DNA of 64,000 bases, from contig QWHH01000011.1 of NCBI GenBank assembly GCA_021404785.1, positions 1-64,000 of the forward strand. Reading direction: 5' to 3'. Positions 1-10,836 of the stretch are shown in pieces. The stretch is from Lysobacterales bacterium PRO7. GTDB taxonomy: Bacteria > Pseudomonadota > Gammaproteobacteria > Xanthomonadales > Rhodanobacteraceae. The notes beneath the pieces are model-generated. The model was given only the letters and a program-made list of their open reading frames with translations, ran no database searches and was not told the DNA's origin. Position numbers and translations under genes: made by a program. The first letter of the stretch is position 1. Every line of letters starts with the position of its first letter.

Positions 1-1
1 G

Positions 2-829
2 GTTTCCCTGTGGTCTGCGCAGCGGCGGCTCGACTTGCTCGAGGATATGCGCGGTGCGACGGACGTGGCCAAGCGCGCGAGCCGGGCCCGGCTCGCCGGC
101 GGTACCGATGGCGCCGCCGACGCCCTGGCGGCACGCGCCGAAGCGGCCGATCTCGACAACCGCATCGATGCGGCGCAGGCAGGCGTCGAGGCCGCGCAGG
201 CGATGCTGCGACGCTGGACCGGTACGGACGCGAGCGCGGCGGATATGGCGGATTTCGCGGAATTGCCGGTCGCACCCGCGACATTGTTGTCCCAACTGGA
301 CCGGCAGGCGCCGCTGCTGCAATGGCCGGCGCGCGAGGCGAGCGCGCAGGCGTCGCTGGATGCCGCCCGCGCCGGCAAACGCCCGCAGTGGAGCGTGGGC
401 GTCAGCTACGGCAAGCGTTTCGGCAGCCTGCCGGACATGGCTTCCGTGAACTTCGGCATGACCTTGCCGCTGTTTGCCGGCAATCGCCAGGATCGCGACA
501 TTGGCGCGCGCCATGCCGAACGCGACGCCGTGCTGGCCGAACACGAGGACGCACGCCGCGCGCAGCGTGCCGCGGTCGAACAAAGGCTCGCGGACTGGCG
601 CGGCTGGACGCGGCAGGTGCGCCGCTTCCGCGACGAACAGGTGCCGCTCGCCGCGGATCGTTCGCGCGTCGCGCTGGCCGCCTACCGCGCTGGCGGATCG
701 CTGCAACCCTGGCTCGACGCGCGGCGCGACGAAATAAACACGCGCCTCGCCTATGCCGACGCGCTGGCGGCGTGGGGCCGCGGCTGGGCGGCGCTGGCCT
801 ACCTGATTCCCGCGGAGGATACGCCATGA
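2..829 (+). CDS. TolC-family outer membrane efflux channel, CusC/CzcC type (5' end missing)
   Basis: The frame is open from the window edge to a TGA at 827-829, giving the last 275 residues. It is the outer-membrane channel of a tripartite metal efflux pump. The visible part is almost entirely long helix rich in Ala, Arg and Glu, with the family pattern of a TLPLF-AGN turn followed by a coiled-coil stretch (residues about 155-260 of the fragment). The stop overlaps the cusB start as ATGA, so the channel, adaptor and pump are probably translated together. The signal peptide and first half lie outside the window. The family is confident from structure and context; the metal is inferred from the neighbours. 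Confidence 0.85.
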   Translation, partial: VSLWSAQRRLDLLEDMRGATDVAKRASRARLAGGTDGAADALAARAEAADLDNRIDAAQAGVEAAQAMLRRWTGTDASAADMADFAELPVAPATLLSQLDRQAPLLQWPAREASAQASLDAARAGKRPQWSVGVSYGKRFGSLPDMASVNFGMTLPLFAGNRQDRDIGARHAERDAVLAEHEDARRAQRAAVEQRLADWRGWTRQVRRFRDEQVPLAADRSRVALAAYRAGGSLQPWLDARRDEINTRLAYADALAAWGRGWAALAYLIPAEDTP

Positions 830-2121
830 AACGCGCATGGATCGTTGTGGCAGTGAGCGCAATGGCCCTGTCTTCGGCCACGTTCTACTGGCTGGGCACG
901 CGCCGCGCCGGCAGCGGCGCGCCGATGCCGGCCGCCGCAGCCGCGGACAAGCGCGTGCTGTACTGGTATGACCCGATGTCGCCGCAGCAGCATTTCGACC
1001 ATCCCGGCAAGTCGCCTTTGATGCCGAGCATGGACCTCGTGCCAAAGTACGCGGGTGTGCCCGGCGAGAGCGAGCCCGACGTGGTGCGCATCGATCCGGC
1101 CGTCGTGCAGAATCTCGGCGTGCGCGCCGCGCCGGTGCGCGTGGCGGCGCTGGCGCGCGACGTACGCGTGCCGGCAAGCGTGGGCTGGAACCTGCGTGAG
1201 GCGGTGACGATCAGCGCGCGCGTGGACGAAACCATCGAGCGGCTGGACGTGCGTGCGCCGTTCGATGCGGTGCGCAAGGGCCAGCCTGTCGCGCGCGTGC
1301 TGGCGCCGCAGTGGGGCGCGGCGATCGCCGAATACCGCGCGCTCTCCGGCGCCGAATCCGCGGATGCGCGCGCGTTGCTCGCCGCGGCGCGGCAGCGCCT
1401 GCACGTGCTCGGCCTGAGCGATGCCGAGATCGCCGGCGTGCACGTCGGCGCGGCCGGCATCGAGTTGCGTTCGCCGCTCGATGGCGTGGTCGCGCAACTG
1501 GCCGTGCAGCAGGGCCAGCAGCTCGTCGCCGGTGCGCCCTTGATGGTGCTCAATTCGCTCGACACGGTCTGGGTCGAAGCCGACGTGCCACAGGCGCAAA
1601 TGCCCGGCATCGCCGCCGGCATCCCGGTCGCGGTGACGGTCAGCGCATTGCCCGGCGCGACGTTCGATGCGCAGGTGCAGGTCGTGTTGCCCCAGGTCGA
1701 CCCGGCCACGCGCAGTCAGCGCGTGCGCATCGAGTTGCCGAATCCGGAGCATCGGCTGGCGCCGGGCATGTTCGCGCAGGTCTCGATTTCCGTGGCAGGC
1801 AGCGCAGCGCGTCCGCTGGTACCCGACGAAGCGTTGATCGCGACTGGCGTGGCGACGCGCGTTATCGTTGCGCTCGGCGATGGCGGCTTCCGCGCGGTGC
1901 CGGTGCGCGTCGGCGCGTCCGCTGGCGGCGAAACCGAAATCCTCGCTGGACTTTCCGGCAACGAGCGCGTGGTGACCTCGGGCCAGTTCCTGATCGACTC
2001 GGAGGCGAGCCTGTCCGGTGCGTTGCAGCGCTTGCAAACCGAGGCCGAATCCGCGCCGCATCCGGATCATCCGGCGCAGCACACGCATCCGGATGGCGCG
2101 CACGCGGAGCCCCGGCAATGA
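826..2121 (+). CDS. cusB: Periplasmic adaptor (membrane fusion protein) of Cu/Ag efflux pump, CusB family
   Basis: The 431-residue adaptor links the inner-membrane pump to the outer-membrane channel. It has an N-terminal signal/anchor (about 1-23), then the CusB metal-binding region [19 protein letters not shown] at 46-64. Candidate copper ligands are M51, M66 and M69; E. coli CusB has similarly placed methionines, though here the last two are three residues apart, not two. Lipoyl/barrel-sandwich and beta-barrel domains follow at about 120-350. The C-terminus is His-rich ([15 protein letters not shown]), a plausible extra metal-binding tail. The start overlaps the previous stop (ATGA), and the end overlaps the cusA start in the same way. 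Confidence 0.92.
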   Translation: MKRAWIVVAVSAMALSSATFYWLGTRRAGSGAPMPAAAAADKRVLYWYDPMSPQQHFDHPGKSPLMPSMDLVPKYAGVPGESEPDVVRIDPAVVQNLGVRAAPVRVAALARDVRVPASVGWNLREAVTISARVDETIERLDVRAPFDAVRKGQPVARVLAPQWGAAIAEYRALSGAESADARALLAAARQRLHVLGLSDAEIAGVHVGAAGIELRSPLDGVVAQLAVQQGQQLVAGAPLMVLNSLDTVWVEADVPQAQMPGIAAGIPVAVTVSALPGATFDAQVQVVLPQVDPATRSQRVRIELPNPEHRLAPGMFAQVSISVAGSAARPLVPDEALIATGVATRVIVALGDGGFRAVPVRVGASAGGETEILAGLSGNERVVTSGQFLIDSEASLSGALQRLQTEAESAPHPDHPAQHTHPDGAHAEPRQ

Positions 2122-5100
2122 TCGCGCGCCTGATCCATTGGTCGATCGCCAACCGCGTGCCGGTACTGCTGGCGGCGCTGGCGCTGGCGGCAGCGGGCGT
2201 GTTTGCCCTGCGGCAGACACCGGTCGATGCCTTGCCCGACCTGTCCGACACTCAGGTGATCATCCGCACGTCCTGGCCCGGACAGTCGCCGCAGCTGGTC
2301 GAGGATCAGGTCACCTATCCGCTGGCGACGACCATGCTTTCGGTACCCGGCGCGCGCACCGTGCGGGGCTACTCGTTCTTCGGCGACTCGTTCGTCTACG
2401 TGCTGTTCGACGACCGTACCGACCTGTACTGGGCGCGTTCGCGCGTGCTCGAGTACCTGAGCCAGGTGCGCGATCGCCTGCCCGCCAACGTGCAGCCGGC
2501 GCTCGGCCCGGACGCGACGGGACTGGGCTGGATCTTCGAGTACGCACTGGTCGACCGCAGCGGCCGGCACGACCTCGGTCAATTGCGCGCGTTGCAGGAC
2601 TGGACATTGCGTTACGCACTCAAGACCGTGCCGGACGTCGCCGAGGTAGCGAGTATCGGCGGCGCGGAGAGCGCCTGGCAGATCGTGCCCGACCCGCAGG
2701 CGCTGGCCGCGCGCCGCATCACCGTGCCGCAGTTGATCGAGGCGGTGCGGTCGGCCAACGGCGCCGGCGGCGGCTCGGTGATCGAGCAGGGCGAGGCCGA
2801 ACTCATGGTGCGCAGCGAAGGCTGGCTGCGCAGCCGGGCGGATTTCGAGAACGTGCCGGTCGCGACGGACAACGGTGTGCCGGTGCTGTTGAGCGACATC
2901 GCCACGGTGCGGCGCGGGCCCGCGTTCCGCCGCGGCATCGCCGAGTTGGATGGGCAAGGCGAGGTGGCCGGCGGCGTGGTCATCCTGCGCTCGGGCAAGA
3001 ACGCGCGCGCGGCCATCGCGGCGGTGCAGGCGCGGCTTGAGGAGCTTGCGCGCAGCCTGCCGGTGGGCGTCGAGATCGTGCCGACCTACGATCGCTCGCA
3101 ATTGATCGACGCCTCGGTGCGCAACCTGTGGCGCACGCTGGTCGAGGAATTCATCGTTGTCGCGCTGGTGTGCGTGCTGTTCCTCGGCCACCTGCGCTCG
3201 GCGCTGGTCGCCGTGGTCACCTTGCCGCTGGGCGTGCTCGCGGCGTTCGTGGTCATGCACGCGCAGGGCATCAGCGCGAACATCATGTCGCTGGGTGGCA
3301 TCGCCATCGCGATCGGCGCGATGGTGGATGCCGCCGTGGTGATGATCGAGAACGCGCACAAGCACCTCGAGCATTGGCGCGACGCAAACGCCGGCGCCGA
3401 GCCGCAAGGCGCGCAGCGTTGGAACCTGATTGCCGCGGCGGCCACCGAAGTAGGACCGGCGCTGTTCGTGAGCCTGCTCGTGATCGCGCTGTCGTTCGTG
3501 CCCGTATTCGCGCTGGAGGCGCAGGAAGGGCGCCTGTTCAAGCCGCTCGCCTACACCAAGACCTATGCGATGGCGGCGGCGGCCGGATTGGCTGTAACCC
3601 TGGTGCCGGTGTTGATGGGTTACCTGGTGCGCGGCCGCATCCGCGCCGAGCACGAAAATCCGCTGAATCGATGGCTGGTTGCCGCGTATCGGCCGGTGCT
3701 CGATGCGGTGTTGCGGCGTCCTGGCATCACACTGCTTTTCTCCGGCGCGTTGCTCGCGAGCGCCGCGCTGCCGCTGGCGCGGCTGGGTAGCGAATTCCTG
3801 CCGCCGATGGACGAGGGCACGCTGCTGTACATGCCCACGGCCTTGCCCGGGCTGTCCGCCGGCAAGGCCGCGCAGCTGTTGCAGCTCACCGACCGCATGA
3901 TCAAGACGGTGCCGGAAGTCGCGCACGTGTTCGGCAAGGCCGGCCGCGCCGACACCGCCACGGATCCCGCACCGTTGGAGATGTTCGAAACCACGATCAC
4001 GTTCAAGCCCAGGCAGCAGTGGCGGCCGGGCATGACCATGGACAAGATCAAGGCCGAACTGGACCACGCGGTGAAGGTGCCGGGACTGACCAACCTGTTC
4101 GTGCCGCCGATCCGCAATCGCATCGACATGCTCGCGACCGGCATCAAGAGCCCGATCGGCATCAAGGTGCTTGGTCCGGACGCGGCGACGCTGGAAAGCG
4201 TCGCCGATCGCATCGAAGCGGCCGCGCGCGGCGTGGCGGGCGTGCGCTCGGCGGTCGCCGAGCGCAGTGCCGGTGGCCGCTACGTCGACGTCGACATCCA
4301 TCGCGACGCCGCGGCGCGTTACGGACTGAGCCAGCGCCAGGTGCAGGAGCTGATCGCCAATGTGGTCGGCGGCGAGCCGATCGGGCAGACCATCCAGGGC
4401 CGCGAGCGCTTTCCGATCGTGCTGCGCTACGCGCGCGCGGAACGCGATTCGCTGGCCGCGCTGCGCGCCTTGCCGATCGTCGCGGCCGGCGGTGCGCAGC
4501 TCACGCTCGGGCAGATCGCCGATGTCGAGGTGCAGCCAGGACCGTCGATGCTGCGCAGCGAAGACGGCCGCCTCGCAACCTACGTCTACGTCGACACGGC
4601 GGGGCGCGACCTGGGCGCGGTGGTCGCGGACCTGAAACACGCCGTGGCCGAATCGGCGTCTCTGCCGCCGGGCGTCGCCGTCGAATGGTCCGGGCAATTC
4701 GAGGACCTCGCGCGGGCAACCGCACGGCTGGCGCTGATCGTACCGGTCGTGCTGGCGATCATCTATTTGTTGATCTGGGCGGTGTTCCGCCGCGCCGACG
4801 AAGCGGCGCTGATCCTGCTCAGCGTACCGCTGGCCCTGGTCGGTGGGCTGTGGCTGATCTGGCTGCTCGGCCATTCGGTATCGGTGGCGACCATCATCGG
4901 ATTCATCGCGCTCGGCGGCGTCGCCGCCGAGTTCGGCGTGGTGATGCTGCTGTACCTGCGCCATGCCTGGGACCGGCGGCGCGCACTCGATGCCGCCGCC
5001 GGCGTGGATGCGCTCGACGCCGCCATCCGCGAAGGCGCGGTACAGCGCGTGCGGCCCAAGGCGATGACCGTGGCCGTGGTGCTGGCCGGTCTGGTTCCGA

Positions 5101-5258
5101 TCATGGCCGGCCACGGCGCCGGCGCGGAAGTGATGCAACGCATTGCCGCGCCGATGCTCGGCGGCATGCTCACCGCGCCGCTGTTGTCGATGCTGGTCAT
5201 TCCGGCGGCCTTTGCGTTGCTGGAGCGCCGCCGGTTGCGTCGCGGCGCAGCGGCTTGA
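2118..5258 (+). CDS. cusA: Heavy-metal efflux RND pump, CusA (Cu+/Ag+)
   Basis: This 1046-residue inner-membrane proton antiporter matches CusA in length (1047). Three methionines stand at M572 ([10 protein letters not shown]), M622 (LEMFETT) and M671 (RNRIDML), with E624 beside M622. These sit one residue from the E. coli CusA copper cluster M573/M623/M672 and E625 as I recall them. D404 in the fourth membrane helix ([13 protein letters not shown]) matches the proton-relay D405. This supports monovalent Cu/Ag rather than Zn/Co/Cd export. The conserved [13 protein letters not shown] and [19 protein letters not shown] stretches are present. Translation is coupled to cusB by a 4-base overlap. 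Confidence 0.95.
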   Translation: MIARLIHWSIANRVPVLLAALALAAAGVFALRQTPVDALPDLSDTQVIIRTSWPGQSPQLVEDQVTYPLATTMLSVPGARTVRGYSFFGDSFVYVLFDDRTDLYWARSRVLEYLSQVRDRLPANVQPALGPDATGLGWIFEYALVDRSGRHDLGQLRALQDWTLRYALKTVPDVAEVASIGGAESAWQIVPDPQALAARRITVPQLIEAVRSANGAGGGSVIEQGEAELMVRSEGWLRSRADFENVPVATDNGVPVLLSDIATVRRGPAFRRGIAELDGQGEVAGGVVILRSGKNARAAIAAVQARLEELARSLPVGVEIVPTYDRSQLIDASVRNLWRTLVEEFIVVALVCVLFLGHLRSALVAVVTLPLGVLAAFVVMHAQGISANIMSLGGIAIAIGAMVDAAVVMIENAHKHLEHWRDANAGAEPQGAQRWNLIAAAATEVGPALFVSLLVIALSFVPVFALEAQEGRLFKPLAYTKTYAMAAAAGLAVTLVPVLMGYLVRGRIRAEHENPLNRWLVAAYRPVLDAVLRRPGITLLFSGALLASAALPLARLGSEFLPPMDEGTLLYMPTALPGLSAGKAAQLLQLTDRMIKTVPEVAHVFGKAGRADTATDPAPLEMFETTITFKPRQQWRPGMTMDKIKAELDHAVKVPGLTNLFVPPIRNRIDMLATGIKSPIGIKVLGPDAATLESVADRIEAAARGVAGVRSAVAERSAGGRYVDVDIHRDAAARYGLSQRQVQELIANVVGGEPIGQTIQGRERFPIVLRYARAERDSLAALRALPIVAAGGAQLTLGQIADVEVQPGPSMLRSEDGRLATYVYVDTAGRDLGAVVADLKHAVAESASLPPGVAVEWSGQFEDLARATARLALIVPVVLAIIYLLIWAVFRRADEAALILLSVPLALVGGLWLIWLLGHSVSVATIIGFIALGGVAAEFGVVMLLYLRHAWDRRRALDAAAGVDALDAAIREGAVQRVRPKAMTVAVVLAGLVPIMAGHGAGAEVMQRIAAPMLGGMLTAPLLSMLVIPAAFALLERRRLRRGAAA

Positions 5259-5301
5259 CGGCGGACGTATCCTGTATGCATTGCACGAATGGGAATTGCA
5301 C

Positions 5302-7671
5302 ATGAGCACCCACAGCCACGCGCCGGGTACGGCGCACACCGCGATCGATCCGGTCTGCGGTATGCAGGTCGATCCACACTCGGCCAAACACCATGCCGAA
5401 CATGCGGGCCGCGCGTACTATTTCTGTTCCGCGCGTTGCCGCGAGAAATTCCTCGCCGAGCCCAAGCGTTATCTCGGCGCTGCGGTGGCCGAAGCCGCGC
5501 CGCCGCCGGTCGGAACAATTTACACCTGCCCGATGCACCCGGAAGTGCGGCGGGTCGGTCCCGGCCATTGCCCGAAATGCGGCATGGCGCTGGAGCCACT
5601 GCTGCCAAGCGCGGATTCCGAAGACGATGGCGGACTGCGCACGCTCGCGCGGCGTTTCTGGATCAGCCTCGTGCTGACAATTCCCGCCGTTGCCGTGGCA
5701 ATGGGTCCGCACTTGTTCGGCTGGCACCTGCCGGCGCCGTGGGATCGCGCCGCGGCGTGGATCGAGGCGGTGCTGGCGACGGTCGTCGTGTTGTGGGCGG
5801 GCGCGCCGTTCTTCGCGCGCGGCTGGCGCTCGCTGAAACCCTGGTCGCCGAACATGTATACGCTCATTGCGCTCGGCACGGGCGTGGCTTGGTTGTACAG
5901 CGCAGTTGCGTTCGTCGCGCCCGGCGTGTTTCCACCCGCATTCCGCGATATGCACGGCAACGTCGGGGTGTATTTCGAATCGGCGGCGGTCATTGTGACG
6001 CTGGTGCTGCTGGGGGATTTCCTCGAACTGCGCGCGCGCCGGCAAACCGGCGCGGCCTTGCGCGCGCTGATCGATCTGGCGCCAAAGATCGCGCGCCGCA
6101 TCGATGCCGATGGCAGCGAGCACGACGTGCCGCTGGCCGACGTACGAGCCGGCGACAGGCTGCGCGTGCGCCCCGGCGAGAAGGTGCCGACCGATGGCAT
6201 CGTGCTCGAAGGTACGAGTCATGTCGACGAGTCCATGCTCAGTGGCGAGCCGATGCCGGTGGAAAAGTCCGGCGGCGCCAATCTGGCCGGAGGCACCATC
6301 AACCAGGACGGTGCCTTGACCATGCGCGCAGAGAAGGTGGGCGCCGAAACCCTGCTGGCGCAGATCGTCGCGCTGGTTGCGCAGGCGCAGCGCTCCCGGG
6401 CGCCGCTGCAGCGCATTGCGGACGAGGTCGCGGCGTGGTTCGTGCCGGCCGTCGTCGCCGTCGCCGTGCTCGCGTTCGTCGCCTGGGCGCTGTTCGGTCC
6501 GGATCCGAAACTGGCGCATGCCCTGATCGCCGCGGTGTCGACGCTGATCATTGCCTGTCCGTGCGCGCTGGGCCTGGCGACGCCGATCTCGATCATGGTT
6601 GCCAGCGGCCGCGGCGCGCGGGCGGGCGTCCTGTTCAAGGATGCGGCGGCGATTGAAGCCTTGCGCGGCATCGATACCCTGGTCGTGGACAAGACCGGCA
6701 CGCTCACCGAAGGCAAGCCGGCCTTGATGGGCGTATACACCTTCGGCGGCTTCGACGAGGCGCGTGCCTTGGCGTTGGCGTCTGCGCTGGAACTGCCGAG
6801 CGAACATCCGCTCGCGCGTGCAGTCGTGACGGGCGCGCGTGAACGCCGCATCGCCATCCCGAAGGTCGCGGAATTCTCCTCGCTGACCGGGCGCGGCGTA
6901 CGCGGCACGGTGGAGGACCGCCGGGTTGCGCTGGGGAATGTGCGCCTGATGGAAGAAGGCGGAATCGCCGTCGACGCGGCCGCGCTCGCGCGAGCCGACG
7001 TATTGCGTGGGCAGGGTGCCACCGTGGTGTTCCTTGGCGTCGAAGGCCGCCTGACCGCGTTGATCGCCGTTGCCGATCGCATCAAGCCCACGTCCCGTGA
7101 TGCGATCCGGCGCTTGCGCGAGGCGGGCCTGCGCATCGTCATGCTCACCGGCGACAACGCGACGACCGCGTGGACGGTGGCGCATGCGTTGCTCATCGAC
7201 GAAGTGCGCGCCGAGGTGTCGCCGGCGGACAAGGCGATGGCGGTCGCGGCGCTCAAGCGCGAGGGCCGGCGCGTGGCGATGGCCGGCGACGGCATAAACG
7301 ACGCGCCCGCGCTCGCCGCCGCGGACGTCGGCATCGCCATGGGCAGCGGCACGGACATCGCGATGGAGAGCGCGCAGGTCACGCTGGTGAAGGGCGAACT
7401 GACCGCGATCCTGCGCGCCCGCGCGTTGTCGCAGGCGACCGTGCGCAACATCCACCAGAACCTGTTTTTCGCCTTTGTCTACAACGCCATCGGTGTGCCG
7501 ATCGCCGCCGGCGTGCTGTATCCGTGGTTCGGCATCGTGCTGTCGCCGATGTTCGCGGCGCTGGCGATGAGCCTGTCGTCGGTGTCGGTGGTGACGAACG
7601 CGCTGCGCTTGCGCAACGTGAAGCTGTGGGAGTTCAGCCGACCTGCATGCAGGTCATGGAGATCGCGCTGA
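5302..7671 (+). CDS. Copper-type P1B ATPase with YHS and heavy-metal-binding N-terminal domains
   Basis: The 789-residue pump exports metal from the cytoplasm using ATP. A YHS domain (DPVCGM at 16-21, FCSARC at 41-46) comes first, then a Cys/Met heavy-metal-binding domain (YTCPMHPE at 74-81, [10 protein letters not shown] at 90-99). These replace the usual MXCXXC ferredoxin-like domains. The membrane CPC motif is C419-P420-C421, the phosphorylated aspartate is D463 in DKTGT, the HP motif is at 502-503 and AGDGINDAP at 661-669. CPC with an N-terminal YHS marks copper/silver pumps. The ATG at 5302 was chosen because the open frame upstream runs back into cusA. It follows cusA by 43 bases. The last 38 bases overlap the convergent dioxygenase gene. 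Confidence 0.92.
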   Translation: MSTHSHAPGTAHTAIDPVCGMQVDPHSAKHHAEHAGRAYYFCSARCREKFLAEPKRYLGAAVAEAAPPPVGTIYTCPMHPEVRRVGPGHCPKCGMALEPLLPSADSEDDGGLRTLARRFWISLVLTIPAVAVAMGPHLFGWHLPAPWDRAAAWIEAVLATVVVLWAGAPFFARGWRSLKPWSPNMYTLIALGTGVAWLYSAVAFVAPGVFPPAFRDMHGNVGVYFESAAVIVTLVLLGDFLELRARRQTGAALRALIDLAPKIARRIDADGSEHDVPLADVRAGDRLRVRPGEKVPTDGIVLEGTSHVDESMLSGEPMPVEKSGGANLAGGTINQDGALTMRAEKVGAETLLAQIVALVAQAQRSRAPLQRIADEVAAWFVPAVVAVAVLAFVAWALFGPDPKLAHALIAAVSTLIIACPCALGLATPISIMVASGRGARAGVLFKDAAAIEALRGIDTLVVDKTGTLTEGKPALMGVYTFGGFDEARALALASALELPSEHPLARAVVTGARERRIAIPKVAEFSSLTGRGVRGTVEDRRVALGNVRLMEEGGIAVDAAALARADVLRGQGATVVFLGVEGRLTALIAVADRIKPTSRDAIRRLREAGLRIVMLTGDNATTAWTVAHALLIDEVRAEVSPADKAMAVAALKREGRRVAMAGDGINDAPALAAADVGIAMGSGTDIAMESAQVTLVKGELTAILRARALSQATVRNIHQNLFFAFVYNAIGVPIAAGVLYPWFGIVLSPMFAALAMSLSSVSVVTNALRLRNVKLWEFSRPACRSWRSR

Positions 7672-8404
7672 TCACGGTGGTGTTGAAGATGCGCACTGGT
7701 TCATCCTTGCCGCGTACGGCGAGCGCATAGAGCAATGGCAGGTAATGCTCCGGCGTGGGAACGCCGCGTCCGACTTCCGGGCCGAGCGCGTTCCAGTCGA
7801 GCAGGGCGGCGTGATCGCCGGAATCGATGTGTGCGCGCAGCAGCGCATCGGCGCGTGCAGCCCAGTCCGCCGGCCGCGTGGCGTGGAAATCGAACAGACG
7901 CAGGTTGTGCACGATGTTGCCGCTGCCCATGACCAGCACGCCGTCGTCGCGCAGCGGCGCGAGTTCCTGGCCAAGCGCGTAGTGGAATGCGCCGGGCTGC
8001 GCGCTGTCCAGGCTCAGTTGCAGCACCGGGATGTCGGCCTGCGGATACATGATGCGCAATACGCTCCACGCGCCGTGATCCAGGCCCCATTCCGTATCGG
8101 GGTGTACTTTGGCGCTTTTTACCATTTGCGCGATTTGTGCAGCCAGCGCCGGGTCGCCGGGAGCCGGATAGCGCACGTCGAACAGCGCCTGCGGAAATCC
8201 GTAGAAATCGTGGATGGTCTGTGGTGCCGGCGTCGCGGTAACGCCGACGCCACGCGTTTCCCAATGTGCGGAAATGCATACGACCGCGCGCGGTTTCGGA
8301 ATCCGCCGCGCCGCATCCTGCCAGCCACGGGTGAAGGCGTTGTCTTCCAAAGCGTTCATCGGCGAGCCGTGGCCGATGAATAGCGCGGGTAAACGATTCG
8401 CCAT
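7634..8404 (-). CDS. Class III extradiol dioxygenase, DODA/YgiD family
   Basis: The 256-residue protein belongs to the single-domain LigB-like family that includes E. coli YgiD (DOPA 4,5-dioxygenase activity). Visible family features are GHGSPMN near the N-terminus, SAHWE, LDHGAW and the EHYLPL histidine, which together form the metal site. The physiological substrate cannot be read from sequence. The ATG at 8404 gives the family-typical N-terminus [15 protein letters not shown]; a GTG at 8413 in the same frame is the alternative, and neither has a strong ribosome-binding site. Its 3' end overlaps the P-type ATPase gene on the other strand by 38 bases. The upstream neighbour on this strand ends 17 bases before the start. 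Confidence 0.88.
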   Translation of the reverse strand: MANRLPALFIGHGSPMNALEDNAFTRGWQDAARRIPKPRAVVCISAHWETRGVGVTATPAPQTIHDFYGFPQALFDVRYPAPGDPALAAQIAQMVKSAKVHPDTEWGLDHGAWSVLRIMYPQADIPVLQLSLDSAQPGAFHYALGQELAPLRDDGVLVMGSGNIVHNLRLFDFHATRPADWAARADALLRAHIDSGDHAALLDWNALGPEVGRGVPTPEHYLPLLYALAVRGKDEPVRIFNTTVISAISMTCMQVG

Positions 8405-8421
8405 GCGCAGCACCGGGTAGA

Positions 8422-9435
8422 TCAGGTTCCGCTGCCGAACGGATTTTTCAGGCGCGACAAGATCGCGGCGCGACCGCTATCGCGTGCCGGCGCCGTCTCG
8501 TTGACTGGCGCTTCCGCTTCGACGAATCCGATTGCGCGATAGCCGTTGACGAAGTCGATGACGTCACCGAGCGAGGCGCCGCTTTGTTCTGCAATCTCGC
8601 TGAGCGTCGCCGGCTGCTTCATCATCACCGTGGCGATGCGGAAGTGTTTCGGAAACTCGCGCTCGATCTGCGGCCAGCGCGACATCTTGAATTTCGCATT
8701 CACATCCACGCCCTGCGCCGGATGACCGTTCGAGCCGAGTACATGGCTCAACCAGGTCAGGCGCGCGAACGGCTGGCCCTTGCCCGAGGCTTGCAGGCGC
8801 GCAAGTTCGACCGGACTGACCTCGTGCAATTCCTCATGCGTGACCACGCGTCCGCAATGGGGTGCGAGCGCGCGCAGACTGCCTTCGGCATAGTAGGTAC
8901 TGTGGCCCGGATCGAGGATCAAGTCCGGGGCTCCCGCAGTTTGCACGCGCACGGCCACGGCGACCGCATGGCCGCCCAGCCAATCGTGCAGTCGGCGTTC
9001 CTTGGGCGGCTCGGGTGCTGCCGGCAGTTCCGGTATCAGTGGCGGGGTAACCGCGACGGCTTTGGGCGCGGCTGCCTTTTTCGACGCTGGCGGAAGCGGC
9101 GGCGCGGCGGCCTCGGCAGGACCATCGTCGGTTAGCGCTGCGGCACGATCCAGCACCTGCACGAGGTTGTCCACGGTCAGCGGCTTGTGCAATACCAATT
9201 CGTACTCATCGCCTTGGGAATGCGCGGTGAGCACCGCGACCAGGCGTGAGTTGTGCGCGCGCAGCCAATCCATGTGGCCGTAGACGGTGTCGACATCCAG
9301 GACCAGCAACTCGGCATCTTCGCCAGATTCAATCCGCCACGGCGTGGACAGCTTCGGCGCAGCCTGGCCGAGAAGGTTGCGCAGGTGCGCGGCGTCATCA
9401 TCGCTCGCGCCTTGCACGGTCAGGCGTCTTGCCAT
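8422..9435 (-). CDS. Hypothetical protein, paralogue A of a tandem pair
   Basis: I do not recognise a named family. The 337-residue protein has an N-terminal alpha/beta segment (about 1-105) with a receiver-like feel (alternating hydrophobic strands such as AELLVLDVD and LVAVLTAH). An Ala/Pro/Lys linker (about 110-150) follows. The C-terminal domain contains LILDPGHSTYYAEGSL and a helical segment that may be winged-helix-like. The tail ILSRLKNPFGSGT is basic. It aligns along its length with the next gene upstream (9535-10776), so the two arose by duplication. The ATG at 9435 has a good GGGGAAG ribosome site; a longer frame from 9519 lacks one. Possible role in signalling or surface behaviour; unproven. 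Confidence 0.75.
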   Translation of the reverse strand: MARRLTVQGASDDDAAHLRNLLGQAAPKLSTPWRIESGEDAELLVLDVDTVYGHMDWLRAHNSRLVAVLTAHSQGDEYELVLHKPLTVDNLVQVLDRAAALTDDGPAEAAAPPLPPASKKAAAPKAVAVTPPLIPELPAAPEPPKERRLHDWLGGHAVAVAVRVQTAGAPDLILDPGHSTYYAEGSLRALAPHCGRVVTHEELHEVSPVELARLQASGKGQPFARLTWLSHVLGSNGHPAQGVDVNAKFKMSRWPQIEREFPKHFRIATVMMKQPATLSEIAEQSGASLGDVIDFVNGYRAIGFVEAEAPVNETAPARDSGRAAILSRLKNPFGSGT

Positions 9436-9534
9436 GGTCTTCCCCTGGTTCAATTGCAGCGGCCTGGTGTGATCTGCGCCGCGAATCGCGAATTGTCGCT
9501 GATTCCGGCCATGGGTCAAGCGCCCTGCTCGGCG

Positions 9535-10776
9535 TCAGTTCTTTGCAAACGGATTGCGCAGGCGCGAGAACAACCCGGATTTGGGCGGTGGCGCGCCGCG
9601 GGACAAGCGTCCTTCGACCTCGATCAGGCCGATTGCGGCATAGGCGCTGACGAGATCAAATACCGCTGCCATTGGCGCGTGGCTGTCCGCCGCGATCTCG
9701 TTCAGTTTGGCAGGCGTGGTGAGCCGGTTGACGATCGCATCGTGATGCGGCGCGCCCGTCGCTGCGAGCGGAGAGCCCGTGAGCCGGTAGCGTCCGCCGG
9801 GATCGAGGTGGCGTGCGAGGCGGCCGTCCGCATGCACGAGCGCATCGAGCCACTGCAGGTGCGCGTAGGGCCGTGCCGGCTGTTGCGCGCGCAGGCGCGC
9901 CAGATCCTGGGACGTGACCGGCCGCCACATCGATTGCGCAAGTTCGGCCCTGCAGTACGGTGCAAGCGCCGTCAATACGCCGGCCGCGTGGAAAGTGCGT
10001 TCCTTGGGATCAAGCACCAGCTCCGGCGCAGCGTCGAGACTTGCCCGTGCCGGACCGCCCAGCAGCGGCATGTGCAGGTATTCGCGCAGTGCGTGCTTGC
10101 CCGATGCCGTGGCGTTGGTGTCCGATTCTGCGGTCGCGATGTTGATGCCTTCGAGCTTGCCGTCCGGCGCGCGCATGCCGCGCACCGAATCGGCGATGCG
10201 GCGATCACCGCGCGCCGAAACCGTGCGGCTGCCGCGCTCCAGACGCGTTTCCGCATCGATGCGCAACGGCACCGCGAATTGCGGTTTCTTGGCCTCGCTG
10301 TCGGGTTTGAGTAATTCGTCCAGGCCCAGCGCGGGGGCGTCCTCGCGGCGCTGGGCGCGCGCGGTTGCAACGTCATCGTCCTCGATCTGGAATTCCGGAT
10401 CCAGGCCGTCGTCGCTGAAGAAATCCGCATTCGAGCGCAATACCGACTGGCCCATGCCAATGCCCGGTGCGCCGATTCCGTTGAGGGCCGCCGCCAGTGC
10501 GTCCGCCTTGATCGGCCGGGACAGGCGCAATTCGCCATCGCGCAACGCTTCGGTGTTGTCGAACACGGCGCAACGGCGGCCGCCGCTGAAGGCGCGATTG
10601 CGTGCAATCTGCCCGGCAAGTTCGGCCGGATTGACGATCACGAGGTCGGCGTTTTCCTCGGTACCCCAACGCCAGTTCTGTGCAAGTTCGGCGACGACCT
10701 TGCGCAACAGCAGGCGCAGGTGAGCGGTGTCTTCTTCGCTCAGACCGATGACGGCAAGGTATTTCTCGTTCGCCAC
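9535..10776 (-). CDS. Hypothetical protein, paralogue B of a tandem pair
   Basis: This 413-residue paralogue of the downstream gene has the same layout: an N-terminal alpha/beta domain, a charged linker (longer here, about 110-230), the LVLDPKERTFHAAGVL segment and the tail LFSRLRNPFAKN. The GTG start at 10776 is chosen because VANEKYLAVIGLS then lines up with MARRLTVQGAS of the partner; a GTG/ATG further upstream would add an unrelated arm. The ribosome site is weak (GGGAAAAAAATCC). The conserved parts are the two ends, while the linker differs in sequence, suggesting two folded domains on a flexible tether. No function is claimed. Confidence 0.72.
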   Translation of the reverse strand: MANEKYLAVIGLSEEDTAHLRLLLRKVVAELAQNWRWGTEENADLVIVNPAELAGQIARNRAFSGGRRCAVFDNTEALRDGELRLSRPIKADALAAALNGIGAPGIGMGQSVLRSNADFFSDDGLDPEFQIEDDDVATARAQRREDAPALGLDELLKPDSEAKKPQFAVPLRIDAETRLERGSRTVSARGDRRIADSVRGMRAPDGKLEGINIATAESDTNATASGKHALREYLHMPLLGGPARASLDAAPELVLDPKERTFHAAGVLTALAPYCRAELAQSMWRPVTSQDLARLRAQQPARPYAHLQWLDALVHADGRLARHLDPGGRYRLTGSPLAATGAPHHDAIVNRLTTPAKLNEIAADSHAPMAAVFDLVSAYAAIGLIEVEGRLSRGAPPPKSGLFSRLRNPFAKN

Positions 10777-10836
10777 GGATTTTTTTCCCGACCAGCACAA
10801 CGTCGAGTTTACTTCAAATCGTCGCAAACGTGCGTT

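Noticed and set aside
2067-5387. Very long open frame (1106 residues) on the minus strand across cusA
   Set aside because: It is the mirror of the GC-rich cusA gene, has no family-like motifs and is full of Arg/His/Gln; the forward frame has clear CusA residues.
7669-7671. Frameshift in the copper ATPase C-terminus
   Set aside because: The end [11 protein letters not shown] is odd but the frame is uninterrupted and core motifs are complete, so read as overlap with the convergent gene, not damage.
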